This document shows positions 35,590-46,753 of a stretch of DNA of 64,000 bases, one piece after another. This DNA is from Angiostrongylus vasorum (Eukaryota; Nematoda; Chromadorea; Rhabditida; Metastrongylidae): the NCBI GenBank assembly GCA_018806985.1, contig JADANN010000404.1, positions 310,001-374,000 on the forward strand. Direction: 5' to 3'. The notes under the pieces are model-generated. The model did no database searches and had not been told where the DNA came from. It saw nothing but the letters and a program-made list of their open reading frames with translations. Position 1 is the stretch's first letter, and every line of letters starts with the position of its first letter. Made by a program: the position numbers and the translations under genes.

Positions 35590-35985
35590 ATATCCCAACG
35601 CTTTACCACCTCATTGTGGTTGGGAGGTTTTTTCTGGGTGCTGGGCTGGGTTATACAGCGGTGGGATTCATCCCCCAGCTGTGTTTCCCAGGCTGAATAG
35701 GAGTCCTGCGTTTCCATCGGGAAACCCAGGTAAGAGTAAACCAATACTAAAATCCACCACCGTCCTGGTATCGAACTACTCGCATGGTGGCAGATCTCTC
35801 TTTGATCCACTAAGGCGGCGACTGCCTGTGGTGGTGACGACCTGGAGCAAGCTTTGCCCTGGCTGACCTCGGGACTGCAGGAAACCACAATGGCTAACAA
35901 AACTCTGAAACAGTGGAAATTATGCTAGATCCCACACAATCAGAGAAGACGGGCCATTCACCTATCCAAGTATTAAGTCTTTATT
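35590..35985 (-). repeat. Family R3 dispersed repeat, copy 2
   Basis: Inverted copy of the repeat at 19196-19575 and 48504-48848. This copy keeps the end not seen clearly in the others (CTGGGTGCTGGGCTGGGTTA, then GGGATTCATCCCCCAGC). Frames in it are not genes. Confidence 0.7.
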
Positions 35986-36269
35986 CCTAATAGAAACTAA
36001 ATAAATTGTTTAGAACGACTTTTTCCCCTCTATCTGTGCTTATTTTATTCGATTTTTATGTTGTTTGATTATACATAGTTGCTCCAAAATGAACTATTAG
36101 GTGCAATCCTTTTGTCAAGGTCATAGAATTCCAGTGGTTTTCAACGCCCTTTTTTCGTCTAGAGGAAGAAGCCACATATTTACTAGATTTGGCATCCATT
36201 GCCCACTCATCGACACCTTTTTTACATTTTATTAAGCAGACAAACTAAGAGCACTGTGTGGTGGTTTTT

Positions 36270-36735
36270 TCATTAGGTAAACACTACCGACAATTATGAT
36301 CGTGCTGAGATATTTGCAAAACTCCAGACCGCAGGTGTCTGCGGTGTAGAACAAACGCGCTATCACCGTCTCCGGGGCAAACGCGTTCACCACCACACCA
36401 TGCGGTTCCTTCGTTTCGCCTGTCTCTCAGTTAGTTCTATCGATCAGCGCCATCAGCAATCACCCGTCAACGGGATTGATCTAGGGAATCCAAATCGGTA
36501 ACGAACCCAGTTAGGCTGAGGGCTGAAGTTGAAATCACAATCTTAACCATTTTATTTATTGCCTACTATAATTTTTCACGGCAGGGATCATGTGAAATAT
36601 AACTAAAGTGATGCTAAGATGTTTGCAAAAACTCCGGACCGCAGGTGTCTGCGGTGAGGAACCAACGCTTTATTACCCTTTCCGGGACTAACGTGTTCAC
36701 CACCACACCATGCGGGTCCTTCATCCACTACCGAC
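36270..36735 (+). repeat. Family B, two direct copies
   Basis: Copy 1 (about 36285-36530) and copy 2 (about 36580-36735) both read GATATTTGCAAAACTCC-like, GGACCGCAGGTGTCTGCGGTG and CACCACACCATGCGG. Here the copies are in tandem, not inverted. Confidence 0.7.
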
Positions 36736-36805
36736 AATATTCTCATAATCAAAATCTTAAGTTAAAATTCCCACTTCATTACTAGTAGTGACAGAAGCAG
36801 CAGTA

Positions 36806-37003
36806 TCATTTGTCAGTTATAATAGTTATCCGTGTTGAAGAAGGCCACGGCTGTGGTCCACAAAGTGTACACCTCTGTCGATGTACATGATTTGCTGGGA
36901 AGGCGATGGTTGGTGACCTTAGTTTGACTGGCTGAGTGACACACACGACACAAACGACCGCCTTTTCCTTACCCCGACGTGCTGCTGTTCGACGAAACAC
37001 CAT
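36806..37003 (-). CDS. ORF of 65 codons with a CxxC pair, unrecognised
   Basis: ATG-started, ending in TGA. It reads MVFRRTAARRGKEKAVVCVV and later ANHVHRQRCTLCGPQPWPSS. A GTAAGG donor lies after codon 10, so the first ten codons could be an exon start by themselves. The CTLC pair recalls small zinc ribbons but is too little to assign. Confidence 0.28.
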   Translation of the reverse strand: MVFRRTAARRGKEKAVVCVVCVTQPVKLRSPTIAFPANHVHRQRCTLCGPQPWPSSTRITIITDK

Positions 37004-37761
37004 GTAAAAAGGGATTTCCGAATCCCGAAAGTCGTCCTAAACTAGAAACCGCTGAGTAATACCTCTTTAGCGAGAATAATTAATGTAGCTACGAGGATAC
37101 TGTGGTGTCGAATTAGTTGTATAACATGATGCTCTTATACTGTAACGAAATGCCTTGAATAATTATAGGATTCGAGCATCTGTGTAAGCAGACTGGATCG
37201 ATTTGTTAGTGTACCTTGCTTCATGTGTGTTCATGTCTTCCATATTTTTCGTACGAATGTAGGGAACGTTTTGGCTTTGACTTGAGTTTCGAAATGCTAC
37301 CACTCTTCATATCGAGCAAGTCATTGCATCAGGACATGTTTCTTATACTAATCATTACGTGTGGATCACTGCGAATTCATATCATTATATAAGGCAGTTG
37401 TCTGCTCATGTAATCACTAGTTCAGTTCGGGAAACTTATTCGCTATCCATTTAATGTGACTCATGAATCACCTTATTGCCTAAAGAAGACTTACATAGTC
37501 TCACGTCGAGCTCTATATCGGCCTTTGCGTGTCAGTCCTCTAGAGGAGAGAAAGATTTAGCCGGTTCACTAGCATGAAGAGCAATAACTTCACCGCATAT
37601 ATTGCGGTATTAATCTTGCTTACTAAAGTAGATGGTCCTTTCTTGATTCTTTTGATATTTGCACCTACTCCTTCATTGACTACAATTTCTATTATTTGGT
37701 GTAGATATCTGTTAAAGAAGATTTCTTAATAACTCTCTTTGACTCACGGTCAGGGTGCCTT

Positions 37762-37971
37762 CTATTGCACATTTTTGCACATTGGTCTTGTAAAGTGACT
37801 AGCGTTGAGTCGCTTCAACGATGTCAGTCCGAAGCGCACACGTTTCTCTGATTTTCTTGCCGTGATTGCGTGCTCACCAGCGAGTTCAGGATTTTTCTTT
37901 TTGCGCACAAATGTTGCATAACTTGAATTCTTCAAGCCATTGTAATATAAACCAGTCACACACTTTTCTTT
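37762..37971 (-). CDS. Probable terminal exon, unrecognised
   Basis: After a GACGTTAGCAG acceptor the frame stays open for 69 residues to TAG: GLKNSSYATFVRKKKNPELA, GEHAITARKSEKRVRFGLTS, LKRLNASHFTRPMCKNVQ. Very basic and coding-like. An upstream GTAAGC donor is only about 32 bases away, too short for an intron, so the previous exon is unknown. Confidence 0.38.
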   Translation of the reverse strand, partial: KEKCVTGLYYNGLKNSSYATFVRKKKNPELAGEHAITARKSEKRVRFGLTSLKRLNASHFTRPMCKNVQ

Positions 37972-38403
37972 CTGCTAACGTCATAGTAGGTAGCCATGCT
38001 TACCAGTACGTTCCGTTACTACATCAACATGTTATAAAATAATGCCTTAATGATGTGTCTTGCAATCCAAGAAGAAGAAATTGGCCCACGTGCAAGTTTG
38101 TGTATGTCGTCGTCACCAATTTTGGTTTGTGTACAATGTTCCCATTGTAAGCTCGTCCCCTGTCACTGATCCCTCTAAAGCAAAGGGAGCATGAACGGAT
38201 TCTGTTTTTTCACGATGTACCCGTGGCTTTCATGAATTTAATGGCGCTATATCATCTGCAATCAGCTTTATGTCCGATGATAATTTTTTTATGTTTTACT
38301 AGTATTACTAGTATTCTAACTAAGTAAATATAAATGTACTATGCAAATAAATACCATGTATTTAGGTAATGTTGCAATATAAAGTGATAAGAACTCGTTT
38401 CAG

Positions 38404-41400
38404 CTCCTATCTGCTGGGATGTTGTTGTATTATCTGGCGGCTATATTCAAGGGTCTTCATCCGAGGGTAGATGATGATTTTGTCGATAAGTTGAATTATC
38501 ATTATACATCAGCGATAATCTTCGCATTCGCCATTATCGTTTCCGCCAAACAGTATGTTGGTAAGTTCCACATCGATTCAATATCCATAAACAAGTAAAG
38601 TTGTACAGGTAGATCTGTAAAAATCTTTCACAAAATCATTTTTAAAAAACGTTCAGCAAATGAGCTGAATCGTTGAGAGGACCCGTAACAATGATTGAAC
38701 TTTCATGGGATTCAGTTAGACACCTTTTATGATGTCAATTGCAATTTGTTCATCTAAGGATATCCGATTCAATGTTGGGTACCTGCTCAGTTTACCGATG
38801 CATGGGAGCAGTACACGGAGAACTATTGCTGGGTTGAAAACACATACTATTTACCACTGACTAGTGCTTTTCCTTTGGAATATGGAGACCGAAGGTGAAT
38901 ATTATACTTCTTGAGTGTTATTTCATCATTGTTTTATGAAACAATGTAGCTCAACTTCATAAATTTCATTTGTATAAGTCGTTTTTTATTAACTGCAGAA
39001 TGAACGATGCTAAATTGCAATGTTAGACACATTTCTCTCTTGTATAGCTTATTTATCATTTCAAGAATTGTGCTTTCCTGTGTTTAGAGCTCGTCAAATC
39101 AGCTACTATCAATGGGTTCCATTTGTATTAGCGTTGGAGGCTCTGTGCTTCTACGTTCCCTGCATAATGTGGCGTGGTCTCCTGCACTGGCATTCAGGCA
39201 CGTTTCGGTTCCGTTAAGATAAAATGCATATATGGTGCCTTATATATATACATACATATATATATGTATATATATATATATATATGTAAAGGATAAAGCT
39301 GTCGGCGTTGATCAATCCCTGAGGGATGCGCCATGCATTCGACTGCATTAAGTATCGTTGGAGGTGGTTGAATGCACACCTGGCCTATATAATTATTTGA
39401 AGTTTCCTACCGATGTATGGAGTGAGTGCTGCTATCCTCCCAAACAAGTCTGGTACCAATTTGCCAACCCCGGAGCGATGGAATGCTTGGTGGGCTTTGG
39501 CCGCGGGGATCGATTCCACGTGTGTGTCGCAGTGGCGCCTCTAACTACTGCGCCACACGCGCCCTATTTAAACATATATAGTGCATAATCTGTATGGATG
39601 TTTCAAGGACCCGTCTTCACGAAGGGTCATTCGCATCCCAATAGAATTTCCTTTTCACTTGTAATTTGCTAGTTAGATTCGGGGTTTTTTTTACTAGAAA
39701 TCAAAGCTAGAAATTCCACAGGTCGTCTCCACATGCCAGTCGGTGGATACTTTGTTGGCAGCATTGTAATGATTTCTGACACTAGTTTACTCTTAGATAG
39801 GTTCCAGGATGTTTATATGGAAGTGTTTAAATTTCGAAGTCCTGCTTATGGTAGGATGAACTCCCGTTGCTATCGTGGATACTTCACGTCATTCGATAAG
39901 CACCTATTTCTCTTCTAAGACAGCAGATATTCCTGACTTTACAAACGGTCAGCTTATTTCAGCTGATCCAAAACTCACTGGTCAATATCTGATTGCGTGA
40001 CTTGAATATTTTCACAACTACTAAGATCCAAAAAATCATTATATTGCCACCGTCACCACACTAGCAGCAGCACGTCTTCGCCACTAAGTGTTTCGTTCTC
40101 AGCAAACGCACTATTGGAGGCTGAAGATCTAATCACAGGCCAGAATTTCGTTTCATGGACAACAAGGGAGGTTTCACGAGAGCTAGTAAGCATTCTTGGG
40201 TGATGAGCGTCTTGTGTCGTGCACAATGATGAATAGACGGAATTTGAGCATATTTTGACACTCGTCCGGCTTTACGAAGACCCACCACAATCGATGATGC
40301 CGACAGAAACGAAACTAACGAGCGCTTCAGATTTGAGCTCTCTAGTCCACTGCCAGCAAGGGACTACTGCATCCTCGTAGAAGCAGAGTGTCCATTCATC
40401 ACTTATTCTGCAGATGCGAAACTTCTGTCTATACGTTACTGGTGAAACTCCATGCTATAGGGACATAAGTGGAATAATGTGCCTTCAAGTCTGTGCACTG
40501 GTAGAAAAATACAGGTGTTGGTAGTACAATAGGAATAAAGACATACCTACATTGTCTGCACTTCGTACAATGTAGCTTACTGAGGTGCAGTCTTTGACCT
40601 TTATGTGAGCAAAAGACAGAAAAATAACTAGTTGCTAATATCAAAAACGCCATTCACTGAATACTTTAGCAAAGAATGAGAACAGAAATGCGTCACGTTC
40701 GAATAGTTTTCAAATTATAAAAGCGATGAACTATCATATAGTAACTGTCTTTCTGGGGAAAGCGATGGGTATGGTGGAGTCAGAGATGCCAAACTGTATC
40801 GGTCATTAGTTCGAACTAAAGCCCCATTCACAAAGGCTTCAATCACTCTAGGATCGGCTATCGATTTGCTCTTGCGAATCATTATATGGGCGAAATATGC
40901 ATTCAATCACCTCTATTCAATCTAGCATGCTTGATGAAGTCGAACGCATGGTGCACCCTGTAAGGATTGATCAGCGCCAGTCGCTTCGCCTTTCCTCCAT
41001 TCATCTGGGGCGCAGGTTTACGTTTGTTGCTAACAAAACGGAAGGCAGATATAGCTAATGAGCAGAATGCTAGTCATGCTGTTACGACTCTATAAAAGAG
41101 AGATCCTTACTGGAAGTTTCTTGTACGTTATGTAAACTCTAGATAAGACTTATTATTGTAAACTTGTCATCGATATGAAGTACATTATTTTTAGGAATTA
41201 ACGTACAATCTTTAACGCAAATGGCATGTGATGCTCGAATGATGGATGCGGATGCAAGAGCTGCCACAGTCCAGACAATTGCTGGACACATGGAAGACGC
41301 GTTGGAAATTCAACGAGAAGTCAGCAGCCACTAGTTATTTAGGACTTTCAGAGAATGTCTTCAAATTTCTTGAAATCATAAGGTTTTGTTCTAAGGTGGA

Positions 41401-44400
41401 ATGAAAGCCAGTCTATAGGGAAAGTTCGAGCTGCAGTTCCTGGATTTAAATCCTTCAAAATCTTCTTCAATTGTTTCTGTAATCAGTGAAATTTATTTAA
41501 GGTCACTGACGTATCCGGGTTATGTGTATCGAAACGATGGGGAAATTATGTCACGTGTCTCTACGTGTTTATTAAGATGTTATATTTAGGAAATGTTGTT
41601 TTACAAGTAAGTCTTTCAGTCCAATGCATCAAAGTTATGTAATTATTGCTCTTTTTTTCCTTCAACTAATAAAAGTACTTTAGGTTTTTTATCTTGAATA
41701 GTTTTCTTGGTACCGATAACTTATTTTACGGCTTCCATATTTTGAAAGATCTCCTTAATGGCCGAGAATGGGAAGTTAGCGGTAATTTTCCTCGCGTAAC
41801 GATGTGTGATTTCGAGGTTAGTTAAGAAAATATCGGCCTTTGTTTCTTTGCTTTTTTTGGCATTTTCTACCTCATATATTCTTTAATGATGGAGGAGTAG
41901 TGCATCAGTTAGAGATGCAATACATGAGGAAACAAAGTGCTGGTTCGCCCGCTCTCAACACTTTCCCCCAATCCACATGGGAACACCTTAGCACAGCTAT
42001 CTCCAAAATTGCAATGAGTATCGACTCGATCAGCATCCTACGACATTCATAAAGAAGACCAATTTCTTCAACAGCAGCCGAAACAACACTCTTAATGTAT
42101 GATGATCTTTGGACGACGAATACGGGGAAATCGAATCGAATGCAAGTGGTGGGATCTGCACAGCAGATGTGATGATGGGTCATGTAAAATAGAAAAAAAA
42201 GTGCATTCTTCAGTAATAAATTGGAGAACTGGCTACGTTACAGGTTCGCGTGCTGGGTAACGTGCATCATCACACCGTCCAATGCGTTCTCATGATCAAC
42301 ATGTTCAACGAAAAGATTTTCTTGTTTTTTATGGTTTGTCAAACACTATTTGTTCCCATTTTTTTCCATTACTACTTTCTAAAAAGTCGTAACAAATTTG
42401 CTGACTACTTGTAAAAACTGATATCACAAGGCTACTGAACCACTGATAGTAATATATGGTTCAGTTGTGCTAAAAAACTAAACGTAGGGCTGTCGATCTG
42501 ATCTTTTCTTAAAATGGTTGATTTAGCTCTGTATAGATGTTTACTATTGCAGGTTCTGGTATTTTATGGTGTCAATAGTGTCAGTGACCTCCATGTTACA
42601 TTGGATTCTCATTTCGTTTTTACCTGGTCAGGTTAGTCAAACCAAACCCTGGTATAACTTTCAAAAAAAAGGAGGCAAATCTGAGAAAACAGGATCTGAT
42701 GGAAAGATTTGCATGTAAGATTGCGGATACCTAAACTTTTTTTGGTCATTGTACTTTTTTACAAAGGCATGGACATTTCCTATTTTTTGGGATCTGAACC
42801 TATTTCTTGTTGACAAATTTACACGGCGACTTCATAGGTGGACGGCAGAGGGTTGTACGCGAACCAAAAACGGCAAACCATAACCAAAAAACTACCTTGA
42901 AAACGAGGTGGTTTCATGGAATGATTCCGTTGTCTTTTTTTAAGTCGTCGGAATGGCTTAAACATTCTCAATATTTATTTTCATATTCGTCCATATGTGT
43001 ATGAGACTGAGTTTCCATAGATGACGCATGTTGTTGGCACGAGTACAGCAAGGGGCTTTTATTCCGATTTCTGTTTCATTGGCCAAGATTCTTGATCCTA
43101 TATTCAATTTCGCCGATCGTGTTATGCTGTTAGTTTATCGAATAGTAAATTTATAAGGCATTTTCGTTGAGGATCATTTCTTCAGCTGTTAATGAAGTGC
43201 TTACAATTCAATTTGTAAGTAGAAATAGACAACACGCTTCTGGATAGGAGGATGAACAAGAAGAAGACCGAAATGAAGTTTTATGATCCCGCGTGAATTG
43301 GCCAGTTAGGAAACAGAAAGCCGTATGATAAATCCATAGTGCAAAAGCCTTTTTCTACTAATAACAAGCATCCCTTTAATTGGTCAGCATATGTCGCTGT
43401 TCTTTCACTTAATCTTCACTCGGAGAATCAAATGAACCTTGCATTGAGCTACGGTGTCAAGCACAGCGCAGAGATTGGGAAGTTCCTAAGTGGTCCGTAC
43501 AAGAAGTCGCCGACCTTTGTAGAGATGAGGATTTGTCGCTTTTCAACCAATTTGATAACACCGTGGAAGTGGTTTCTGTCATTGGTTTACACCTAACTGA
43601 CTTACATTTGGAAGTGTTTAACTCCCAAGTTTTGGCAGCCTTGTAAATGATGATTAAAAAGACATGATGCGAAAAATTTTTTATATTCTATCATGGTATT
43701 TTTAGGTCAGGACACCTTTTACATTAACTATGTTTATAGCGGAAGTTGATATACGCAGACATTTAGAGCTAAATATGAGTCGAACCAGTTTCTCTGAAAA
43801 ATTTCTACATCTAGTCATTGCCAACTTAGGCAGACTCTGCTTTTTTACACAAGTTTGCTTTGAACTTGTGTCAAACCATGCTGAGTCGATGATTCGGCTT
43901 TATTTCAATGCTGCTAACTTCCTTTTCGCCATTGTGACTGAAGTTCGTTTGCTCCAAGACGTGGTGGACTGCTTTCCTCCAGAAATCCATAGTCTCTTCC
44001 CAATATTACCATGCTTATAACTCACATAGTTTTTCCCCACATGTATGGGTCTCAGCGTTTCTGTTCGTTCCATATCTCATAACCGTCATCCACTTTGATA
44101 GTCGAATTCCTATGAAACTTGATGATCTGCAACTTTCTTTCTTCAGTTACATGTTGGATGTTGGGCGAACGTAATTTTCACTCGAAAGCCGAGATAGCCG
44201 TGTTGAATATTTCTCAGTTTTTATTGTAAACAGTCAATAGCTCTAATGGAACAGATTATGGCTTACTACTTTGCCACTACGGTTTATTCAGAATGGCACA
44301 ATTCTTGCTAGAGGACCAACAGACTTAAGAGTGATTTATGAGGCCGAATCTTGAAAAAAAAAGCACTCAAAGGGTAAAGTATTTGTGCCACAATAGGCAG

Positions 44401-46753
44401 CAGTAAGTTTGATAAGGCATTTCTCTCATGGTTTACGAGATGTTATTTTAGCATTTCTCTCCTTAATGAAGGAGTATGCCAGGATTTTAGCACATATTCT
44501 GAAAATTATGAGGAATGCGTGGTCGAAAATTTAGCTTTTAGAATGTGATGTCTCAGCTCATGAGTTCCATTTGTTGGAACAGAATTCCTTGAAATTTAGA
44601 AGCCTTTACCAATAAGGTGCAATTTTCACTTTCAAGACGGACTTTTGATTTCATTGGACCAATAAAGAACTTTTTTTTGCTCAAGGTTCTTATATAAGCA
44701 TTAAAGCAATAGAGTAAGTGGGATTTCGTTTAATGTTTGCAGATGGCGCATATGCGTTCGAATTTTGACTTAAAAATTTAAGTAAGAGTATTATTCCGGA
44801 AAGATTACATATAGCGCAAAGAAAGTAAGGGAAAGTCTCTTTCTTATTTCTCCAACTCATAGAAAAATAGTAGGTTATCGAAAAGCCAGAATCGTCGCGA
44901 ATATAAAGCGATGAGAAGTACCCTTCAGCTTGCATTTTTTCCACTATAATGCTTGTTATCCTTGTCAGTAGGCGCGTGTGGAGCAGTGGTCGGAGGCGCC
45001 CCGCAACACACATGTGCAATCGATTCCCACGCCCATGGCTCACCATGCCTTCCATCCTTCCGGGGTCGGCAAATTGGTACCAGACTTGTTTGTGAGGATA
45101 GCAGCACTGGCTCGGTATATCGGTAGGCCACCGCGAGTCATTGGAAAGGCCAGATATGCATTTAATCACCTCCAAACGATGCTTAGTGAAGCTGAATGCA
45201 TGATGCATCGGGGATTGATCAACGCCTAGAGCTTTATCCGTTTTCTCTATTATCCTTGTCAGTTTTTTTTCAGCAGAAAGTTTGCAACGAAGTCCATCTT
45301 CGTATTCATCATGAATAGAATGCAAAGGGGATCTCCATATGGGAGACACGTTATGACTTTGATATACGCATCACCGAAAAATCTGGCATTTTTCAGCATA
45401 TGAAATTTATTCGGAAGTACTTGCGAGCAACGGATCTGGCCACCGATCGACAATCGGTGAAGAAGTTTGTGCATAAATTTCTCGGTTTCGATGGTGTGAG
45501 TTTGAAAGGCCTATTTTGTTCCAAGCTTCTCCTCTGGGTTATCGCGTGCAGCAGTTCCGTTCCTCCACGCTCTGTTCACTAGTACTCGATGTCTAGGTGT
45601 TCTGCATGCGAATGATATCAGCTCATGCTGGCGATATCATGGCTACTGAACTGATTGTTGCTCTCTGGCATAACTTCAACGATCGAGTCCGCAAGGTGGG
45701 TTGAACAGCATGTGATCGTAGATTTCTGCTGCAACTGTGCCTGTTCACTGTCTATGCGTCCAGCGATATTTATATTCACATATATGAAAAAACGGTTAGC
45801 TACTAGTAATAATTAATAATGCATGTGGTTTAACGAACGTGTATTTACATTAATCATCTCGTATAAATGTCTATTTTCTAAGATCCAATTCAACTCTGCG
45901 GAATCGCTCAACCACTAATCAATCGCATACGTACGTTGGGTTGAGTTGGTAGCTCGTGATTCCTCTATTTTTCATTCCGCTCAATCCCTACAAGGGTGTG
46001 ATCATCCATTCACCAACTATAGCATATTTATTCACGAAACAATTTTCCGCATCAAAAATGACATAATAAGCGAAAAACTGCCTGTGAACCGTGCCCCCGA
46101 CAATGTTTTTTCTTATGGGTCACATCATCTGAGATCGCATTTGTCGCGTTTCGACTGTCTGCCACAATGTCGTGATGGTCGATCACATTCTTGTTATTGT
46201 CAAGTTTCATTCCCTACATTGTGACTCTTCTATGAATGCTAGCTTTGTGATGAGACTCCTGAATACGCCGTTGAAAGACTTTACAAGCGATTATTTCCAG
46301 CTTTCCGTCGTGTCCTAGAGAAAGCACGTCTATCTGTCAGCCAAGTAACACAGAACGCGCTTTGTTTGCGAATCATTTCAACGGCGATTCCTTTCATTAC
46401 CACCCCATTTTCGTACTGTTTTCAGAGCCCCATCGAGATGTTTGAAGGAGGCGTGACTCAATCACCGAGCAAACTTGACGCGAACTTCAAAACATGGCTA
46501 CTTGGTCAGACGAGGTATGTCGAGGAATCATTCTGTTCTGCGTTTATCGTGTTGCCTCACATGCTTGCTTTGTTTTGCTTTTTAATATCTACGGTCAGCA
46601 CAAGACGCGTGTGTTTGGCATGGTTAGGGGGTGCTAACGAGGAGCGAGTTCCACTGCAGGTGGGGCATCGAATATCCCGATCAGGAAGTGCCCGGACTTG
46701 CTTCTGCGATGAGCGTAGACGAAAACCGAGCCGTTAGTGAGAGTGTGCGCTGA
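38404..46753 (+). CDS. Innexin (gap-junction channel subunit), UNC-7/UNC-9-like, 13 exons, three frame breaks
   Basis: Innexins form invertebrate gap junctions. Coding exons: 38419-38560 ([12 protein letters not shown]), 38759-38894, 39088-39197, 41195-41319, 41502-41606, 41684-41816, 42244-42333, 42553-42631, 45397-45495, 45597-45693, 46243-46344, 46426-46514, 46660-46753 (TGA). Four membrane segments, the YYQWVP signature (exon 3), paired cysteines in both extracellular loops and the conserved [13 protein letters not shown] cytoplasmic stretch are present; expected length 466 residues. The start follows a GTTTCAG acceptor. Intron 3 has a GC donor. Three indels break the frame: an extra base at the T6 run of exon 6, an extra base at the end of exon 7, and two bases missing in exon 10 (about 45660). 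Elsewhere phases and residues are well conserved, so this is either a very young pseudogene or carries sequence errors. Exons 11-13 (C-tail) are assigned by phase. Confidence 0.85.
39238..39287. repeat. (TA)n tract
   Basis: Interrupted TA dinucleotides in innexin intron 3, abutting the SINE-A copy that appears to have inserted beside it. Confidence 0.9.
39290..39562 (-). mobile_element. SINE-A copy in innexin intron 3
   Basis: Inverted full-length copy: tail near GGCGTTGATCAATCCCTGAG, body with CTACCGATGTATGGAG, box-B-like GGATCGATTCC and box A inverted near CTACTGCGCCACACGCGC. Flanked on both sides by TA-rich DNA. Confidence 0.7.
40103..40185 (+). CDS. Exon-like stretch inside innexin intron 3 (+)
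   Basis: Between a GTGTTTCGTTCTCAG acceptor and a GTAAGC donor one frame reads [20 protein letters not shown] and REVSREL. Inclusion in the innexin message would shift the frame (in-phase 1, out-phase 0). It may belong to a nested gene or an old mobile gene. A following open frame (about 40236-40370, [20 protein letters not shown]) overlaps the minus-strand gene at 40272-40653; only one of the two can be right. Confidence 0.32.
40272..40653 (-). CDS. Nested two-exon gene for a Cys-rich secreted peptide, in innexin intron 3
   Basis: Exon 1 (40547-40653) starts at ATG and encodes a leader ([16 protein letters not shown]) followed by [11 protein letters not shown], ending in phase 2 at GTATGT. 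Exon 2 (40272-40407) follows a TTTCGCATCTGCAG acceptor, completes an Arg codon and reads [33 protein letters not shown] and IIDCGGSS to TAA. The intron is 139 bases. The mature part has six cysteines, suggesting disulphides. It lies opposite to the host innexin. No poly(A) signal was seen, and the plus strand is also open here, which tempers confidence. Family unknown. Confidence 0.42.
40880..40985 (+). repeat. SINE-A 3' fragment
   Basis: Reads GCGAAATATGCATTCAATCACC, TGATGAAGTCGAACGCATGG and GGATTGATCAGCGCC, the tail half of SINE-A, in innexin intron 3. Confidence 0.6.
41925..42190 (+). repeat. Family D copy in innexin intron 6
   Basis: Contains CACCTTAGCACAGCTATCTCC, CAGCAGCCGAAACAACACTC and GTGGGATCTGCACAGCAGATG, matching the D copies at 14150 and 56050. 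Frames on both strands over it are not genes. Confidence 0.65.
43450..44020 (+). CDS. Coding-like stretch in innexin intron 8, unrecognised
   Basis: Two open stretches on the innexin strand. The first (about 43455-43612) reads [20 protein letters not shown] and [20 protein letters not shown]. The second starts after a CATGGTATTTTTAG acceptor at 43707 and stays open for 104 codons to [67 protein letters not shown] donor at about 43613 would join them in phase 0. They do not fit the innexin protein. They could be a nested gene or the remains of one. Confidence 0.33.
44970..45249 (+). mobile_element. SINE-A copy with perfect 14-bp target-site duplication
   Basis: The head (GGCGCGTGTGGAGCAGTGG) lies at the start and the tail follows GGGATTGATCAACGCC. 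TTATCCTTGTCAGT occurs on both sides (44956-44969 and 45250-45263). The long antisense frame through it (44690-45349) is not a gene. Confidence 0.85.

Noticed and set aside
44690..45349. Longest open frame in the window (219 codons, minus strand)
   Set aside because: It is antisense to the innexin, crosses a whole SINE-A with its target-site duplication, and is made largely of SINE sequence.
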